Assembly (NCBI RefSeq): GCF_024105735.1
Contig: NZ_JAAAML010000001.1
Span: 1,125,809-1,189,808, forward strand
Reading direction: 5' to 3'
Origin: Parahoeflea alexandrii
GTDB taxonomy: Bacteria > Pseudomonadota > Alphaproteobacteria > Rhizobiales > Rhizobiaceae
Length of the DNA stretch: 64,000 nucleotides
The translations under genes and the position numbers were made by a program. Positions 1 through 10,839 of the stretch are shown here, one piece after another. How positions within the stretch are numbered: position 1 is the first letter of the stretch; each line of letters starts with the position of its first letter. The notes under the pieces were generated by a model. The model did not search any database. It was not told the DNA's origin and saw nothing but the letters and a program-made list of their open reading frames with translations.

Positions 1-482
1 AAGTAGTCAGCCTGCCTGCGAAGGTCATCGGCGATCATTGGCGGCTGGGAGGAAAGCGAGGAGACGACTGTCACCTTGCGGCCCTTGCGCTGCAAGGCCT
101 CGACCAAGGACGTGAAATCGCCGTCACCGGAGAAAATTACCAAGTGGTCGACTACGTCAGACTGCTCCATGGCATCGATTGCGAGCTCGATGTCCATGTT
201 GCCCTTGATTTTCCGACGGCCGGTGGAGTCGGTAAATTCTTTTGCGGGCTTGGTAACTACTTTATACCCATTGTAATCGAGCCAGTCGATCAATGGGCGG
301 ATCGATGAATATTCCTGATCCTCAATCAAAGCGGTGTAATAGTAGGCCCGCAACAAATACCCGCGGGATTGAAAAGCCTTGAGCAACTTCCGGTAGTCGA
401 TATCGAAATTCAGGCTTTTTGACGCTGCGTATAGATTCGCCCCATCAATAAAGAGCGCAATTTTCTCTCTTGGATCAAACAC
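1..482 (-). CDS. NYN-domain (LabA/DUF88-like) protein, C-terminal end cut by the window
   Basis: Read on the minus strand from a GTG at 482, preceded by a GAAAGGAAG ribosome site. The product begins VFDPREKIALFIDGANLYAA and runs off the window edge after about 160 residues. The early acidic stretch FIDGANLY and the later VIFSGDGDFTSLVEALQRKG are the paired acidic motifs of NYN (PIN-like) nuclease folds, which typically cleave RNA with Mg2+ or Mn2+. The residues ELAIDAME lie between them. The gene is divergent from rpoZ, an arrangement I associate with rhizobial chromosomes. Substrate unknown. The family call is firm; the physiological role is not. Confidence 0.8.
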   Translation of the reverse strand, partial: MFDPREKIALFIDGANLYAASKSLNFDIDYRKLLKAFQSRGYLLRAYYYTALIEDQEYSSIRPLIDWLDYNGYKVVTKPAKEFTDSTGRRKIKGNMDIELAIDAMEQSDVVDHLVIFSGDGDFTSLVEALQRKGRKVTVVSSLSSQPPMIADDLRRQADY

Positions 483-849
483 TTATGATCTTCCTTTCAA
501 AGAAGCCCTCTGTCTCAACTGAAGGCAAGTCTGGCTTCTGCATGACCAATTTAGATCGATCTCGAACTTTTTGAAAGCCATACAAGTACCATTCTCATAC
601 TGTTCCACGACTCAATAAATCGTCAGGCCGAACCAAATGCTGCGGTTGGTCCCATTTTTCAAGGGTTGTCGCCTTGATACTTATGCATAGCTGCTAAAGG
701 ACCGATGATTCTGACGCAAAGGTCGGTTGCGTAAACTGCAATATACGGGGCGTCAAACAAGTGCTTTTGCCGCAAAGGACTTGAATTAGCCACACAATGT
801 GTTTATCGCATGGTCAAACTCCCCCATAGCAGTTTGCAAAGGACAGGCA
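483..849. other. Divergent intergenic region between the NYN gene and rpoZ
   Basis: This 367-base stretch is more AT-rich than the flanking genes and must carry promoters for both directions. No coding frame is convincing. An open frame entering rpoZ from about 799 lacks a ribosome site at its own start and is better read as leader. I see TATA-like patches near 680 and 740 but no clear -35/-10 pair that I would defend. Confidence 0.5.
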
Positions 850-1251
850 ATGGCCCGCGTCACAGTCGAAGATTGCATCGACAAGGTTGATAATCGTTTT
901 GAACTGGTATTGCTTGCCAGCCATCGCGCCCGCCAGATCTCCCAGGGCGGACAAATCACGATCTCGCGTGATAACGACAAGAACCCTGTTGTTGCCCTCA
1001 GAGAAATCGCAGATGAAACACTTTCGCCCGGCGATCTGAAGGAAGACCTCATTCATTCGCTGCAGAAGCATGTCGAAGTTGACGAGCCGGAGCCCGATCC
1101 GGAGCGTTACCTGCAGACTGCAGAGACGACGGAAGAGGTTGTCGCCGAAGACGATCAGCCCGAGGGCGTTTCTTTCGGCTCGATGTCGGAAGAAGAGCTG
1201 CTCGCTGGCATCGAAGGACTTGTGCCGCCGGAAAAAAGCGACGACTATTAA
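850..1251 (+). CDS. rpoZ: RNA polymerase omega subunit
   Basis: 133 residues beginning [20 protein letters not shown], the characteristic omega N-terminus. It continues with [11 protein letters not shown] and [15 protein letters not shown], which form the conserved core that holds the beta-prime tail. The acidic C-terminal half ([12 protein letters not shown] onward) is typical of rhizobial omega. The ATG at 850 is chosen because AAAGGACAGG sits just before it; an upstream ATG at 799 would add 17 unsupported residues. The gene lies directly upstream of the stringent-response enzyme, as in other alphaproteobacteria. Omega takes part in ppGpp binding in Proteobacteria, so the neighbourhood makes functional sense. 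Confidence 0.95.
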   Translation: MARVTVEDCIDKVDNRFELVLLASHRARQISQGGQITISRDNDKNPVVALREIADETLSPGDLKEDLIHSLQKHVEVDEPEPDPERYLQTAETTEEVVAEDDQPEGVSFGSMSEEELLAGIEGLVPPEKSDDY

Positions 1252-1330
1252 GCGTCTGGACGTGGCCTGACGATTTGCATGAATCGGCAGGCCATGAGTC
1301 CGGAGGCCGATAGACAGCTGATGCTTTGCA

Positions 1331-1367
1331 ATGCGCCGGTCGTTCGATTCGGCGCATTTTCTTGTTT
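1331..1367 (+). terminator. Hairpin plus T-rich tract between rpoZ and rsh
   Basis: ATGCGCCG (1331-1338) pairs perfectly with CGGCGCAT (1350-1357) around an 11-base loop, and TTTCTTGTTTT follows. This has the shape of an intrinsic terminator for rpoZ. Because it ends about 16 bases before the rsh start codon it could also act as an attenuator in an rpoZ-rsh transcript. Confidence 0.55.
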
Positions 1368-1382
1368 TGGAGTGCCCATCAG

Positions 1383-3623
<2,241 letters not shown>

Positions 3624-3791
3624 CCGTGCGGCGGCGTGGAAGACCGGGCGGATTTTCAGGCAGGCCTTTACCAGTTCTTCGCGGTTGTCTGGCAGGCTTG
3701 GTGGCAATGACAAAGGAAGAAAGGCGTTCTGGAAAATTTGTTGTCGGGCTGACTTAGAGCTGACACAAAAAGAGCGATATACGGACACGAC

Positions 3792-4403
3792 ATGCTGTTT
3801 CGTCGCCGAAGACCCGAAGGATTTTTTGACCGGTTGCGCACCGCGCTCTGGCCGAGGAGATCGTTTGGCCGGTCGTTCCAGTATTTCATCAAGCGGGTGC
3901 TGCGGCTGACGGCGACTCCGCACGCGATCGCGGCTGGTGTTGCGGCAGGGGTGTTTGCATCCTGGACGCCGCTGCTCGGGTTTCATTTCATCCTGGCGTT
4001 CGCGCTCTCCTACGTGCTCGCGGGCAACATGGTGGCCGCTGCATTGGGGACAGCCTTCGGCAATCCGCTTTCGTTTCCCTTCATCTGGGCGCTGACGCTC
4101 AAGGTCGGAAACATGCTGATCGGGGTCGAGACCGGCGTCCACCAGAAGCACGTCAATCTTGAAGCTCTCCTGCGTCACCTTGATGTCGGTCAATTGTGGG
4201 AGCCTGTGCTCAAGCCAATGCTGATCGGGGCGATCCCGCCCGGTGTCATCACCGGCGTGGCAGTCTATGTCTTGACCTACTGGGGTGTGCGGGCGTTTCA
4301 GACACAGCGCAAATCCAGACTGGCGGCGCGGGCCAAGGCACGGCTTCGTGAGCTGGCCGCGGCAAGAGCCGAGCGAACGGCGGACAGGGCAAACAGGGCG
4401 TGA
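3792..4403 (+). CDS. DUF2062 membrane protein
   Basis: 203 residues. After a basic N-terminus ([15 protein letters not shown]) comes the DUF2062 signature region: [19 protein letters not shown], then [17 protein letters not shown] and [14 protein letters not shown] further membrane span lies near [20 protein letters not shown], and the tail is very basic and Ala/Arg-rich. Three or four transmembrane segments are likely. The 3' end overlaps acpS by four bases (GTGA), so the two are probably translationally coupled. The DUF2062 gene next to acpS and lepB is a conserved rhizobial arrangement. Molecular function is not established; an envelope role is only inferred. Confidence 0.85.
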   Translation: MLFRRRRPEGFFDRLRTALWPRRSFGRSFQYFIKRVLRLTATPHAIAAGVAAGVFASWTPLLGFHFILAFALSYVLAGNMVAAALGTAFGNPLSFPFIWALTLKVGNMLIGVETGVHQKHVNLEALLRHLDVGQLWEPVLKPMLIGAIPPGVITGVAVYVLTYWGVRAFQTQRKSRLAARAKARLRELAAARAERTADRANRA

Positions 4404-4801
4404 TCATCGGAATTGGCAGTGATCTGATTGACATCAGGCGGATCGAGAAGACACTCGAACGTCACGGCGAGCGTTTCATCCGGCGCTGCTTTACGGATGT
4501 CGAGCGGGCCAAGTCGGATCGCCGGGCCTTGCGTGCGGCTTCCTACGCCAAGCGGTTCGCGGCGAAGGAGGCTTGCTCCAAGGCACTTGGAACAGGGTTG
4601 TCGAGAGGCGTGTTCTGGCGGGACATGGGCGTTGTGAACCTGCCGGGCGGCAAGCCCACCATGCAATTGACCGGCGGTGCCGCCGAGCGCCTCAAGGAGA
4701 TGACGCCTGACGGCATGAGGTGCGCCATTCATCTGACGATAACCGATGACTATCCGCTGGCGCAGGCGTTCGTGATCATCGAGGCGCTTGGCCGGGACTG
4801 A
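4400..4801 (+). CDS. acpS: Holo-[acyl-carrier-protein] synthase
   Basis: 133 residues from a GTG start that overlaps the preceding stop codon. The N-terminus [16 protein letters not shown] holds the Asp that binds Mg2+. The motif [15 protein letters not shown] carries the Glu/Lys of the CoA-binding helix. Both are diagnostic of AcpS-type phosphopantetheinyl transferases, which move 4'-phosphopantetheine from CoA to ACP. Length is normal for the family. It lies in the DUF2062-acpS-lepB-rnc-era block, so fatty-acid synthesis, export and ribosome assembly genes share a locus. Confidence 0.95.
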   Translation: MIIGIGSDLIDIRRIEKTLERHGERFIRRCFTDVERAKSDRRALRAASYAKRFAAKEACSKALGTGLSRGVFWRDMGVVNLPGGKPTMQLTGGAAERLKEMTPDGMRCAIHLTITDDYPLAQAFVIIEALGRD

Positions 4802-4947
4802 CGTCAACCCGGCGCTTCTACCGGAATCGAGCTGTTTCGAACCGGCCGCGTGCGGCACAATGCGCGACATTGGCAAGCGGTGTTGCCCGGAACGATGCAA
4901 ACGGCTAGAGAAAGCGCTTCCGCGCCCTATCTTGAGGAACTCAACGC

Positions 4948-5694
4948 GTGTCAGATACAAAAGAAGACCAATCCGGCGGACTTTGGGAGAACATCAAGGT
5001 CCTCGTGCAGGCACTGCTGCTTGCAGTGATCATCCGCACCCTGTTCTTCCAGCCGTTCAGCATTCCGTCGGGGTCGATGATGGAAACGCTGCTGGTCGGC
5101 GATTATCTGTTCGTGTCGAAATATTCCTACGGCTACACCAAGTACTCGATTCCGTTCTCGCCGGACCTGTTCTCCGGCCGGATCTGGAGCAGTGAGCCGG
5201 AACGGGGCGATGTCGCCGTGTTCCGCCTGCCCAGCAACACCAAGATCGACTACATCAAGCGCGTCGTCGGGCTTCCCGGAGACCGTATCCAGGTGACTGA
5301 CGGACAGCTCTTCATCAATGGTGAAGCGGTCAAGCGCGAACTCGTCGGCAGCTATACGCCGGAAGGACGCTACAGCCAGAGCACGGATGTGCCGGTCTAC
5401 CGGGAAACCCTGCCCAACGGGGTGAGTTACACGACACTCGATCTGACGCCGAACTCGCCGGGCGACAACACGCGCGAGTTCGTGGTTCCCGAAGGCCATT
5501 ACTTCATGATGGGCGACAATCGCGACAACTCGCAGGACAGCCGGTTCGAGGTTGGCTATGTGCCACTTGAGAACTTCATCGGCCGGGCAACGATCATCTT
5601 CTTCTCGATCGGCGAGGGCGCATCGCCGCTGGAGATCTGGAAATGGCCGACTGACCTCAGGTTGGAGCGGTTCTTCAAATCAGCTCAGCGATGA
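4948..5694 (+). CDS. lepB: Signal peptidase I
   Basis: 248 residues. The GTG at 4948 gives MSDTKEDQSGGLWENIKVLV. One N-terminal membrane span (about residues 17-34) anchors the protein with its active site in the periplasm. The catalytic Ser is Ser43 in IPSGSMMETLL and the general-base Lys is Lys104 in DYIKRVVGLPGD. The later MMGDNRDNSQDSR box is the third conserved region. The gene overlaps rnc by four bases (ATGA). It removes signal peptides from Sec and Tat precursors, several of which are encoded in this window (PhoX, the cyanate binding protein). Confidence 0.96.
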   Translation: MSDTKEDQSGGLWENIKVLVQALLLAVIIRTLFFQPFSIPSGSMMETLLVGDYLFVSKYSYGYTKYSIPFSPDLFSGRIWSSEPERGDVAVFRLPSNTKIDYIKRVVGLPGDRIQVTDGQLFINGEAVKRELVGSYTPEGRYSQSTDVPVYRETLPNGVSYTTLDLTPNSPGDNTREFVVPEGHYFMMGDNRDNSQDSRFEVGYVPLENFIGRATIIFFSIGEGASPLEIWKWPTDLRLERFFKSAQR

Positions 5695-6416
5695 AACGCG
5701 CGGCCAGGAAAGCAGCGGACATCGTCGCCCGGGTCGAGGAACGCATCGGCCACAGATTTGCCGATGCGGGCAGGCTCGAGCGGGCGTTGACGCACTCCAG
5801 CCTGCGCAATCCGTCGGGCGGAAACTACGAGCGGCTGGAGTTTCTTGGTGACCGGGTGCTCGGCCTGTGTGTGGCTGAACTGCTGTTTGACCATTTCCGC
5901 GACGCCAGCGAGGGCGAATTGTCGGTGCGTCTCAACCAGCTTGTCAGTGCGCAGACCTGCGGGGAGGTGGCCGACGAGCTTGGATTGCACGAGTTCATCC
6001 GCACCGGTGCGGATGTGAAGCAGGTGACCGACAAGCGGATGTTGAATGTGCGCGCCGATGTGGTCGAGTCCATCATTGCCGCGATCTATCTTGATGCTGG
6101 GCTCGAGGCGGCGCGGGGTTTCATCCACGCTCACTGGAAGGGGCGGGCCTTTGCGGAGGACGCCGCACGGCGCGACGCCAAGACCGAATTGCAGGAATGG
6201 GCCCATGCCCGTTACGGCGTGACCCCGGTTTACCGGGTGACCGACCGGTCCGGCCCCGACCATGAGCCGGTGTTCAAAGTGACCGTCGAGATTGAAGGGG
6301 CCAAGCCCGCCAGCGGCGTCAGCCGCTCCAAGCGTGCCGCCGAACAGGCCGCAGCGACCGCACTCCTTGAGCGCGAAGGCGTCTGGCAGGCAAATGCAGG
6401 AAAAGATGATGAATGA
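5691..6416 (+). CDS. rnc: Ribonuclease III
   Basis: 241 residues. The signature ERLEFLGDRVLGL (about residues 47-59) contains the catalytic acidic residues. The second acidic cluster ADVVESIIAAIYLDAG is also intact. A C-terminal double-stranded RNA-binding domain (about residues 165-232) ends with SRSKRAAEQAAATALLE. The enzyme processes rRNA precursors and structured mRNAs. It overlaps lepB at the 5' end and era at the 3' end, so the three are almost certainly co-transcribed. Confidence 0.96.
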   Translation: MKRAARKAADIVARVEERIGHRFADAGRLERALTHSSLRNPSGGNYERLEFLGDRVLGLCVAELLFDHFRDASEGELSVRLNQLVSAQTCGEVADELGLHEFIRTGADVKQVTDKRMLNVRADVVESIIAAIYLDAGLEAARGFIHAHWKGRAFAEDAARRDAKTELQEWAHARYGVTPVYRVTDRSGPDHEPVFKVTVEIEGAKPASGVSRSKRAAEQAAATALLEREGVWQANAGKDDE

Positions 6417-7347
6417 TACACCTGAAACAGAGGCAAGCCCGGCGGAACCGCAGGGCCCGACCCGGTCCGGCTTCGTGGCGCTGATCGGCGCTCCGAATGC
6501 GGGAAAATCAACCCTGATGAACCAGCTTGTCGGCGCCAAGGTGTCGATCGTCTCGCACAAGGTGCAGACGACGCGGGCGATCGTGCGCGGCATTGCCATT
6601 CACGACCGGACCCAGATCGTGTTCATCGACACGCCGGGGATCTTCACGCCGAAGCGCCGGCTCGACCGGGCGATGGTAACGACTGCCTGGGGTGGCGCCA
6701 AGGATGGCGACCTGGTGCTGGTGCTTGTCGACGCCGAGCGCGGGATCAAGGGAGACGCCGAAGCGCTGCTCGATTCGCTTGCCGAACGCCAGGGGCGGAC
6801 GATCCTGGTGATCAACAAGATCGACCAGGTCAAGCGCGACACGCTCTTGGCGCTGACGGCCGCCATTCACGAGAAGGCCAGATTTGACGAGACCTTCATG
6901 ATCTCGGCACTCAACGGCTCGGGCTGCAAGGACCTGATGGATTACCTGGCGAAAACGCTGCCGGAAGGTCCATGGTACTATCCCGAAGACCAGATCTCCG
7001 ACCTGCCGATGCGGCAGCTGGCGGCCGAGATCACTCGCGAGAAGCTGTTTTTGCGGCTGCATCAGGAACTGCCCTATGCCTCGCATGTCGAGACGGAAAG
7101 CTGGGAAGAGAAGAAGGACGGCTCGGTTCGCATCGAGCAGGTCATCTATGTCGAGCGCGAAAGCCAGAAGAAGATCGTGCTTGGCCACAAGGGAGAGACC
7201 ATCAAGGCCATCGGCCAGGCATCGCGCAAGGAAATCTCCGAGATCCTCGAGCAGAAGGTGCACCTGTTCCTGTTCGTCAAGGTCCGCGAGAACTGGGGCA
7301 ATGATCCCGAGCGATACCGCGAGATGGGACTTGAATTTCCGCATTAA
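6409..7347 (+). CDS. era: GTPase Era
   Basis: 312 residues from ATG 6409. AGGA at 6398-6401 is well spaced for this start; ATG 6406 is the alternative. G1 is GAPNAGKST, the effector region is KVSIVSHKVQTTRAI, G3 is DTPG and G4 is NKID. The C-terminal KH domain includes GHKGETIKAIGQASR. Era binds 16S rRNA near its 3' end and is required for 30S maturation. The start lies inside the rnc reading frame, giving tight coupling of RNase III and Era. Confidence 0.95.
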   Translation: MNDTPETEASPAEPQGPTRSGFVALIGAPNAGKSTLMNQLVGAKVSIVSHKVQTTRAIVRGIAIHDRTQIVFIDTPGIFTPKRRLDRAMVTTAWGGAKDGDLVLVLVDAERGIKGDAEALLDSLAERQGRTILVINKIDQVKRDTLLALTAAIHEKARFDETFMISALNGSGCKDLMDYLAKTLPEGPWYYPEDQISDLPMRQLAAEITREKLFLRLHQELPYASHVETESWEEKKDGSVRIEQVIYVERESQKKIVLGHKGETIKAIGQASRKEISEILEQKVHLFLFVKVRENWGNDPERYREMGLEFPH

Positions 7348-7394
7348 TGCATGTCGCGTTCAAATGTGTTTATTTGAACGATAACGTACATGCA
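7348..7394 (+). repeat. Nested inverted repeat downstream of era
   Basis: CGTTCAAAT (7357-7365) and ATTTGAACG (7372-7380) form a perfect 9-bp stem with a 6-base loop. Outside this, TGCATGT (7348-7354) pairs with ACATGCA (7388-7394). No T-run follows, so it is not a classical terminator. It could be an mRNA-stabilising 3' structure or an RNase III substrate. Confidence 0.6.
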
Positions 7395-7421
7395 TCGATT
7401 TAAGGAGTTGCAGCAGCCTTT

Positions 7422-7441
7422 GCGCATCCAGGAGGATGCGC
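7422..7441 (+). repeat. Perfect 8-bp hairpin with AGGA loop in the recO leader
   Basis: GCGCATCC (7422-7429) pairs with GGATGCGC (7434-7441) around the tetraloop AGGA. The loop plus the first stem bases would read AGGAGG, a Shine-Dalgarno-like sequence exposed in the loop. It lies 28 bases before the chosen recO start. Function unknown. Confidence 0.5.
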
Positions 7442-7468
7442 GGTGCTGTAAGCGGGCAAGGTCACGCG

Positions 7469-8239
7469 ATGGAATGGCGAGACGAGGGCATCATACTGGG
7501 CCTGCGAAAGCACGGCGAGACCTCGGTTATCGCCGAGGTCATGACCAAGGCGCATGGCCGGCACCTGGGCATCGTGCGCGGCGGGCGTTCCAAGCGGCTG
7601 CAGCCGGTGCTTCAACCGGGCAATTCGGTGGATCTTGTCTGGCGCGCCCGGCTCGACGAGCATCTCGGACAATACCAGGTCGAACTGTTGAACGCGCGCG
7701 CCGGACGGCTGATGGAGAGCGCCATCGGCGTGCACGGTGTGCAGGCGATGGCCGCCTTGTTGCGGCTGTTGCCGGAGCGCGATTCCCATCCGCGGCTGCA
7801 CGATTCGTTCGCGATCATTCTCGACAGCCTGGATACGCCGCAGGAAGCCGGGGCGCTTTATGTCCGGTTCGAACTCGCGGTGCTTGAAGACCTCGGCTTC
7901 GGACTTGATCTGAGCACCTGTGCTGCCACCGGCGCCCATACCGATCTCATCTATGTCTCGCCCAAATCGGGCCGGGCGGTGTCCGCCGAAGCCGGCCGCC
8001 CCTGGGCTGACCGGATGCTGGCGCTGCCGGCGTTCCTGCCCGATCGCACCCAGGCCTGCACGAGCGCGGATATGCTCGACCAGGCTTTCAGGCTGACCGG
8101 CTATTTTCTCGGCCGGCACGTATTTGAGCCGCGCGGTGTCGAGCCGCCGATCAGCCGCGAGAGCTTTTGCGCGGCAGCCTTGCGGGCAATGCCGCAAGAG
8201 CCGCGCGTTTCCCCCTCACTTCAGGAACCGATTTCATGA
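7469..8239 (+). CDS. recO: DNA repair protein RecO
   Basis: 256 residues starting [20 protein letters not shown], the usual RecO N-terminal OB-fold opening. It continues with [19 protein letters not shown] and the helical C-terminal domain. [18 protein letters not shown] segment follows the [18 protein letters not shown] region, which sits where other RecO proteins hold a zinc site. RecO loads RecA onto gaps with RecR. I prefer ATG 7469 to the in-frame ATG at 7436: the latter abuts AGGAGG with no spacing and adds non-conserved residues. The stop overlaps the next gene (ATGA). Confidence 0.92.
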   Translation: MEWRDEGIILGLRKHGETSVIAEVMTKAHGRHLGIVRGGRSKRLQPVLQPGNSVDLVWRARLDEHLGQYQVELLNARAGRLMESAIGVHGVQAMAALLRLLPERDSHPRLHDSFAIILDSLDTPQEAGALYVRFELAVLEDLGFGLDLSTCAATGAHTDLIYVSPKSGRAVSAEAGRPWADRMLALPAFLPDRTQACTSADMLDQAFRLTGYFLGRHVFEPRGVEPPISRESFCAAALRAMPQEPRVSPSLQEPIS

Positions 8240-8745
8240 CCGATGACACCAACCAACGCGCCAACGGTCAGTTTACCGGCGTCGTGCCACTCGATTTAGT
8301 CGCCAGGGAAGGCGGCCTGTCGGTGATGAAAGGCATTCTCGAAGGCCGGCTGCCGGGCGCGGCCATGGCCAGGACGCTCAATTTCTGGCTCACAAAAGTC
8401 GAGGAAGGCCTGATCGTGTTCACCGGAACACCGGGCGTCGACCATCTCAATCCGCTTGGCACGGTTCACGGCGGATGGGCGGCGACGATCATGGATTCCG
8501 CGCTCGCCTGTGCTGTGATGACGATGATCAAGCCAGGCGAGGGCTACACGACGGTGGAGTTCAAGCTCAACCTGACCCGGCCGATCCTGCCGGATATGGG
8601 TGAACTGGCCTGCGAGGGGCGGGTTGTGCACCGGGGCAAGACGATTGCCACTTCGGAGGCCTATCTCAGAGACAGCTCGGGCAAACTTCTGGCGCATGGC
8701 ACGGAAACCTGCGCGATCTTCCCGATCGACAAGCTGATGCGCTGA
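8236..8745 (+). CDS. PaaI-family hotdog thioesterase
   Basis: 169 residues. The hotdog signature [20 protein letters not shown], with the HGG loop and the catalytic acidic Asp, is clear. [15 protein letters not shown] follows, as in PaaI/YdiI-type acyl-CoA thioesterases. The start ATG overlaps the recO stop by four bases, so it is co-translated with recO. No pathway partner is adjacent, so the substrate cannot be named; aromatic or medium-chain acyl-CoAs are usual in this family. Confidence 0.85.
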   Translation: MTDDTNQRANGQFTGVVPLDLVAREGGLSVMKGILEGRLPGAAMARTLNFWLTKVEEGLIVFTGTPGVDHLNPLGTVHGGWAATIMDSALACAVMTMIKPGEGYTTVEFKLNLTRPILPDMGELACEGRVVHRGKTIATSEAYLRDSSGKLLAHGTETCAIFPIDKLMR

Positions 8746-8778
8746 GGGGTGCCACCCAGACGCGGGCAGGCCCGAGCT

Positions 8779-10641
8779 CTACTCGCTTTCCTCGAGCACG
8801 ATGCCGTATTTCTTGATCCGGGAATAGAGCGTCGTGGGCTTGATGCCCATCAATTGCGCGGCGCCCTCTTCGCCTGAAACGCGCCCACCGCAGCGCTTCA
8901 GGCAGGCGATGATGTTGCTGACCTGCAAATCCTGCATCTGTTGCTCGGTGAGGATATCCAAATGCTCTGCGCGGCTGTGTCCGCTCGCGCCCTTTTGCAG
9001 ATCGAGGATCAGCTTTTCGCCGCGCGAGAGGATGGCACCGCGTTCGACCACGTTCTGCAGCTCCCTGACATTGCCGGGCCAGTGGTAATCCTGCAACTGG
9101 CGGATATTGGCTTTGGTGATCGTCGGTTTCTGCAGGTTCAGCCGCTCGCAGGCGAGGGTAAGGAAGTGCTGTGTCAGCTCGGGGATGTCAGACAGGCGTT
9201 CGCGCAGGGGCTGACACTCGATCGGAAACACATTGAGATAGAAATAGAGATCCTGGCGCAGGGTTCCGTTCGTGATGCAGGCGTTGAGATCCTTGCTCGA
9301 GGAGGCGATGACGCGAACATTGATCTTGCTGATGCGGTTGTCGCCCAGCCGCTCGAGCGTCTGTTCCTGCAGGGTCTTGAGGATCTTGCCTTGGAGCTCT
9401 ATCGGGATTTCGGAGACTTCGTCGAGGTAGAGAGTACCGCCATTGGCGATTTCCAGCTTGCCGGTTCGGTCGTGGACAGCGCCCTGGAAGGCGCCGCGGA
9501 CGTGGCCGAACAGTTCGCTTTCGAAGGTCGAGGGAGAGATGCCGGCGCAGTTGATGCGGATGATCGGCCGCCGCGCGCGCGAACTCGACTTGTGGATGGC
9601 GGACGCAATCAGCGATTTGCCTGTGCCGCCTTCGCCGGTGATCAACACATTGCTCTGGGTCCTGGCGACCAGTTCGATCTGCGCCAGAGTGCGCATGATG
9701 GCGGGTGAGGATCCGGCCAGGTCGTAGTGGGAGCGGACATTGCGTATTTCTTCCTGCAAATACTCGTTTTCCTGCTCGAGGCGTTCGCGCAGGGCGTCGA
9801 TCTGATCCATCGCCGCGCGCAGCTTGCGTTCGTTCTCGCGCCGCTCCGAAACATCGCGGAAGATCACCACTGCGCCGGCCAAGACCTGCTGGTCGTAAAT
9901 CGGGGTCGAGGTGTACTCCACCTGGATGGGGCGGCCATTCTTGTGCCAGAACACCTCGTCTTCGACCCGGTTGACCTGCTCATTTCGGAACGAATGGTAG
10001 ATCGGGCATTCCCGCGAGGGGTATTTGCGGCCATCGAGATGGTGATGGTGGATCATGGCGTGGATGTCCTCGCCAAGCAGATCCTCCTTGGTCCAGCCCA
10101 GCATCTCCTGCGCGGCATTGTTGACGAAGGTGGTTTTGCCTTCGAGATTGATGCCGTAGATGCCTTCCCCGGCGGCGTCGAGGATCAGCCGGTTCTCGTT
10201 TTCCATCTCCCGGAAGAAATCGCGCGCCCGGTCCCACTCCATCAGGCCCCTGGCGTGCAGTTTGTGGGTGGAGACATTCTGCGAGCGGGTGTCATAGGCG
10301 GCCATGTCGATGATCTGCATGACCAGATAGGTCGCGCCGCCATGGCTGACCGTGGAGCCGTGAATTTCGGTGTCGATCTCGCGACCGGCTGAGCTGATAA
10401 CCGGCAGATCGCGGGTCCAGCTGGTTTTGTAGTGGTCGACCTTTTCGGTGAAAACGATCAGCTCCGGCAAACGGCCGACCAGGAAGCTGGCAAAATCCTT
10501 GCCGGGCAAGTCATCGTTGGCAAGCAACTGGGCGGCAGCACCGTTGGCCGCGACAATCAGGCCGCTAAAGGTGTCGAGCGCGATGCAGGGAAGGATGCTC
10601 GAATGCACATGGCTATGCGGAAGGGGCGGCGGGATGGTCAT
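8779..10641 (-). CDS. PAS-PAS-AAA+ enhancer-binding-type regulator with atypical central motifs
   Basis: 620 residues. Two PAS domains occupy about residues 15-115 and 145-265, followed by a coiled-coil linker (ENERKLRAAMDQIDALRERL). The AAA+ domain (about 310-540) has Walker A GEGGTGKS and Walker B GGTLYLDE. The C-terminal Fis-type helix-turn-helix reads GAAQLMGIKPTTLYSRIKK. The loop that normally reads GAFTGA and contacts sigma-54 is GAFQGA here. The arginine-finger segment reads RQDLYFYLNVFP, with Tyr where Arg is usual. The gene is divergent from the cyanate transport/cyanase operon and is its likely regulator. Whether it uses sigma-54 is open. Confidence 0.88.
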   Translation of the reverse strand: MTIPPPLPHSHVHSSILPCIALDTFSGLIVAANGAAAQLLANDDLPGKDFASFLVGRLPELIVFTEKVDHYKTSWTRDLPVISSAGREIDTEIHGSTVSHGGATYLVMQIIDMAAYDTRSQNVSTHKLHARGLMEWDRARDFFREMENENRLILDAAGEGIYGINLEGKTTFVNNAAQEMLGWTKEDLLGEDIHAMIHHHHLDGRKYPSRECPIYHSFRNEQVNRVEDEVFWHKNGRPIQVEYTSTPIYDQQVLAGAVVIFRDVSERRENERKLRAAMDQIDALRERLEQENEYLQEEIRNVRSHYDLAGSSPAIMRTLAQIELVARTQSNVLITGEGGTGKSLIASAIHKSSSRARRPIIRINCAGISPSTFESELFGHVRGAFQGAVHDRTGKLEIANGGTLYLDEVSEIPIELQGKILKTLQEQTLERLGDNRISKINVRVIASSSKDLNACITNGTLRQDLYFYLNVFPIECQPLRERLSDIPELTQHFLTLACERLNLQKPTITKANIRQLQDYHWPGNVRELQNVVERGAILSRGEKLILDLQKGASGHSRAEHLDILTEQQMQDLQVSNIIACLKRCGGRVSGEEGAAQLMGIKPTTLYSRIKKYGIVLEESE

Positions 10642-10675
10642 CCGGCAACATTGCGCATTGCAGCATGAAAAATCA

Positions 10676-10708
10676 ACGAAATTTCGTAATTCACGATAAT
10701 TCGTAATT
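10676..10708. promoter_or_regulatory. Tandem palindromes, candidate operator for the cyanate regulator
   Basis: Two ACGA-N4-TCGT palindromes lie at 10676-10687 (a perfect 12-bp palindrome) and 10693-10704, with centres 17 bp apart. TTCGTAATT occurs twice (10683-10691 and 10700-10708). They sit 35-67 bp from the regulator start in the divergent gap to the cyanate operon. This is the expected layout of an activator or autoregulatory site. Confidence 0.5.
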
Positions 10709-10839
10709 TTTTGAACAAGGGTGACGCCTAATAGTCCAGTTTAAACAACATCTTGCAAATTTTCCCGGGAATTCGATTTTTGCGGACTTCTGTGTTTGAG
10801 CCGTTAGTCTTGGGTCAGGAATTAGCGCAGGAGACCCCG

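Noticed and set aside
7436-7468. Earlier ATG for recO
   Set aside because: AGGAGG abuts it with no spacing, and the extra residues are not RecO-like.
10813-10826. GG-N10-GC resembling a sigma-54 promoter before the binding-protein gene
   Set aside because: Transcription from it would begin at about the ATG and lose the ribosome site, so it cannot serve the gene normally.
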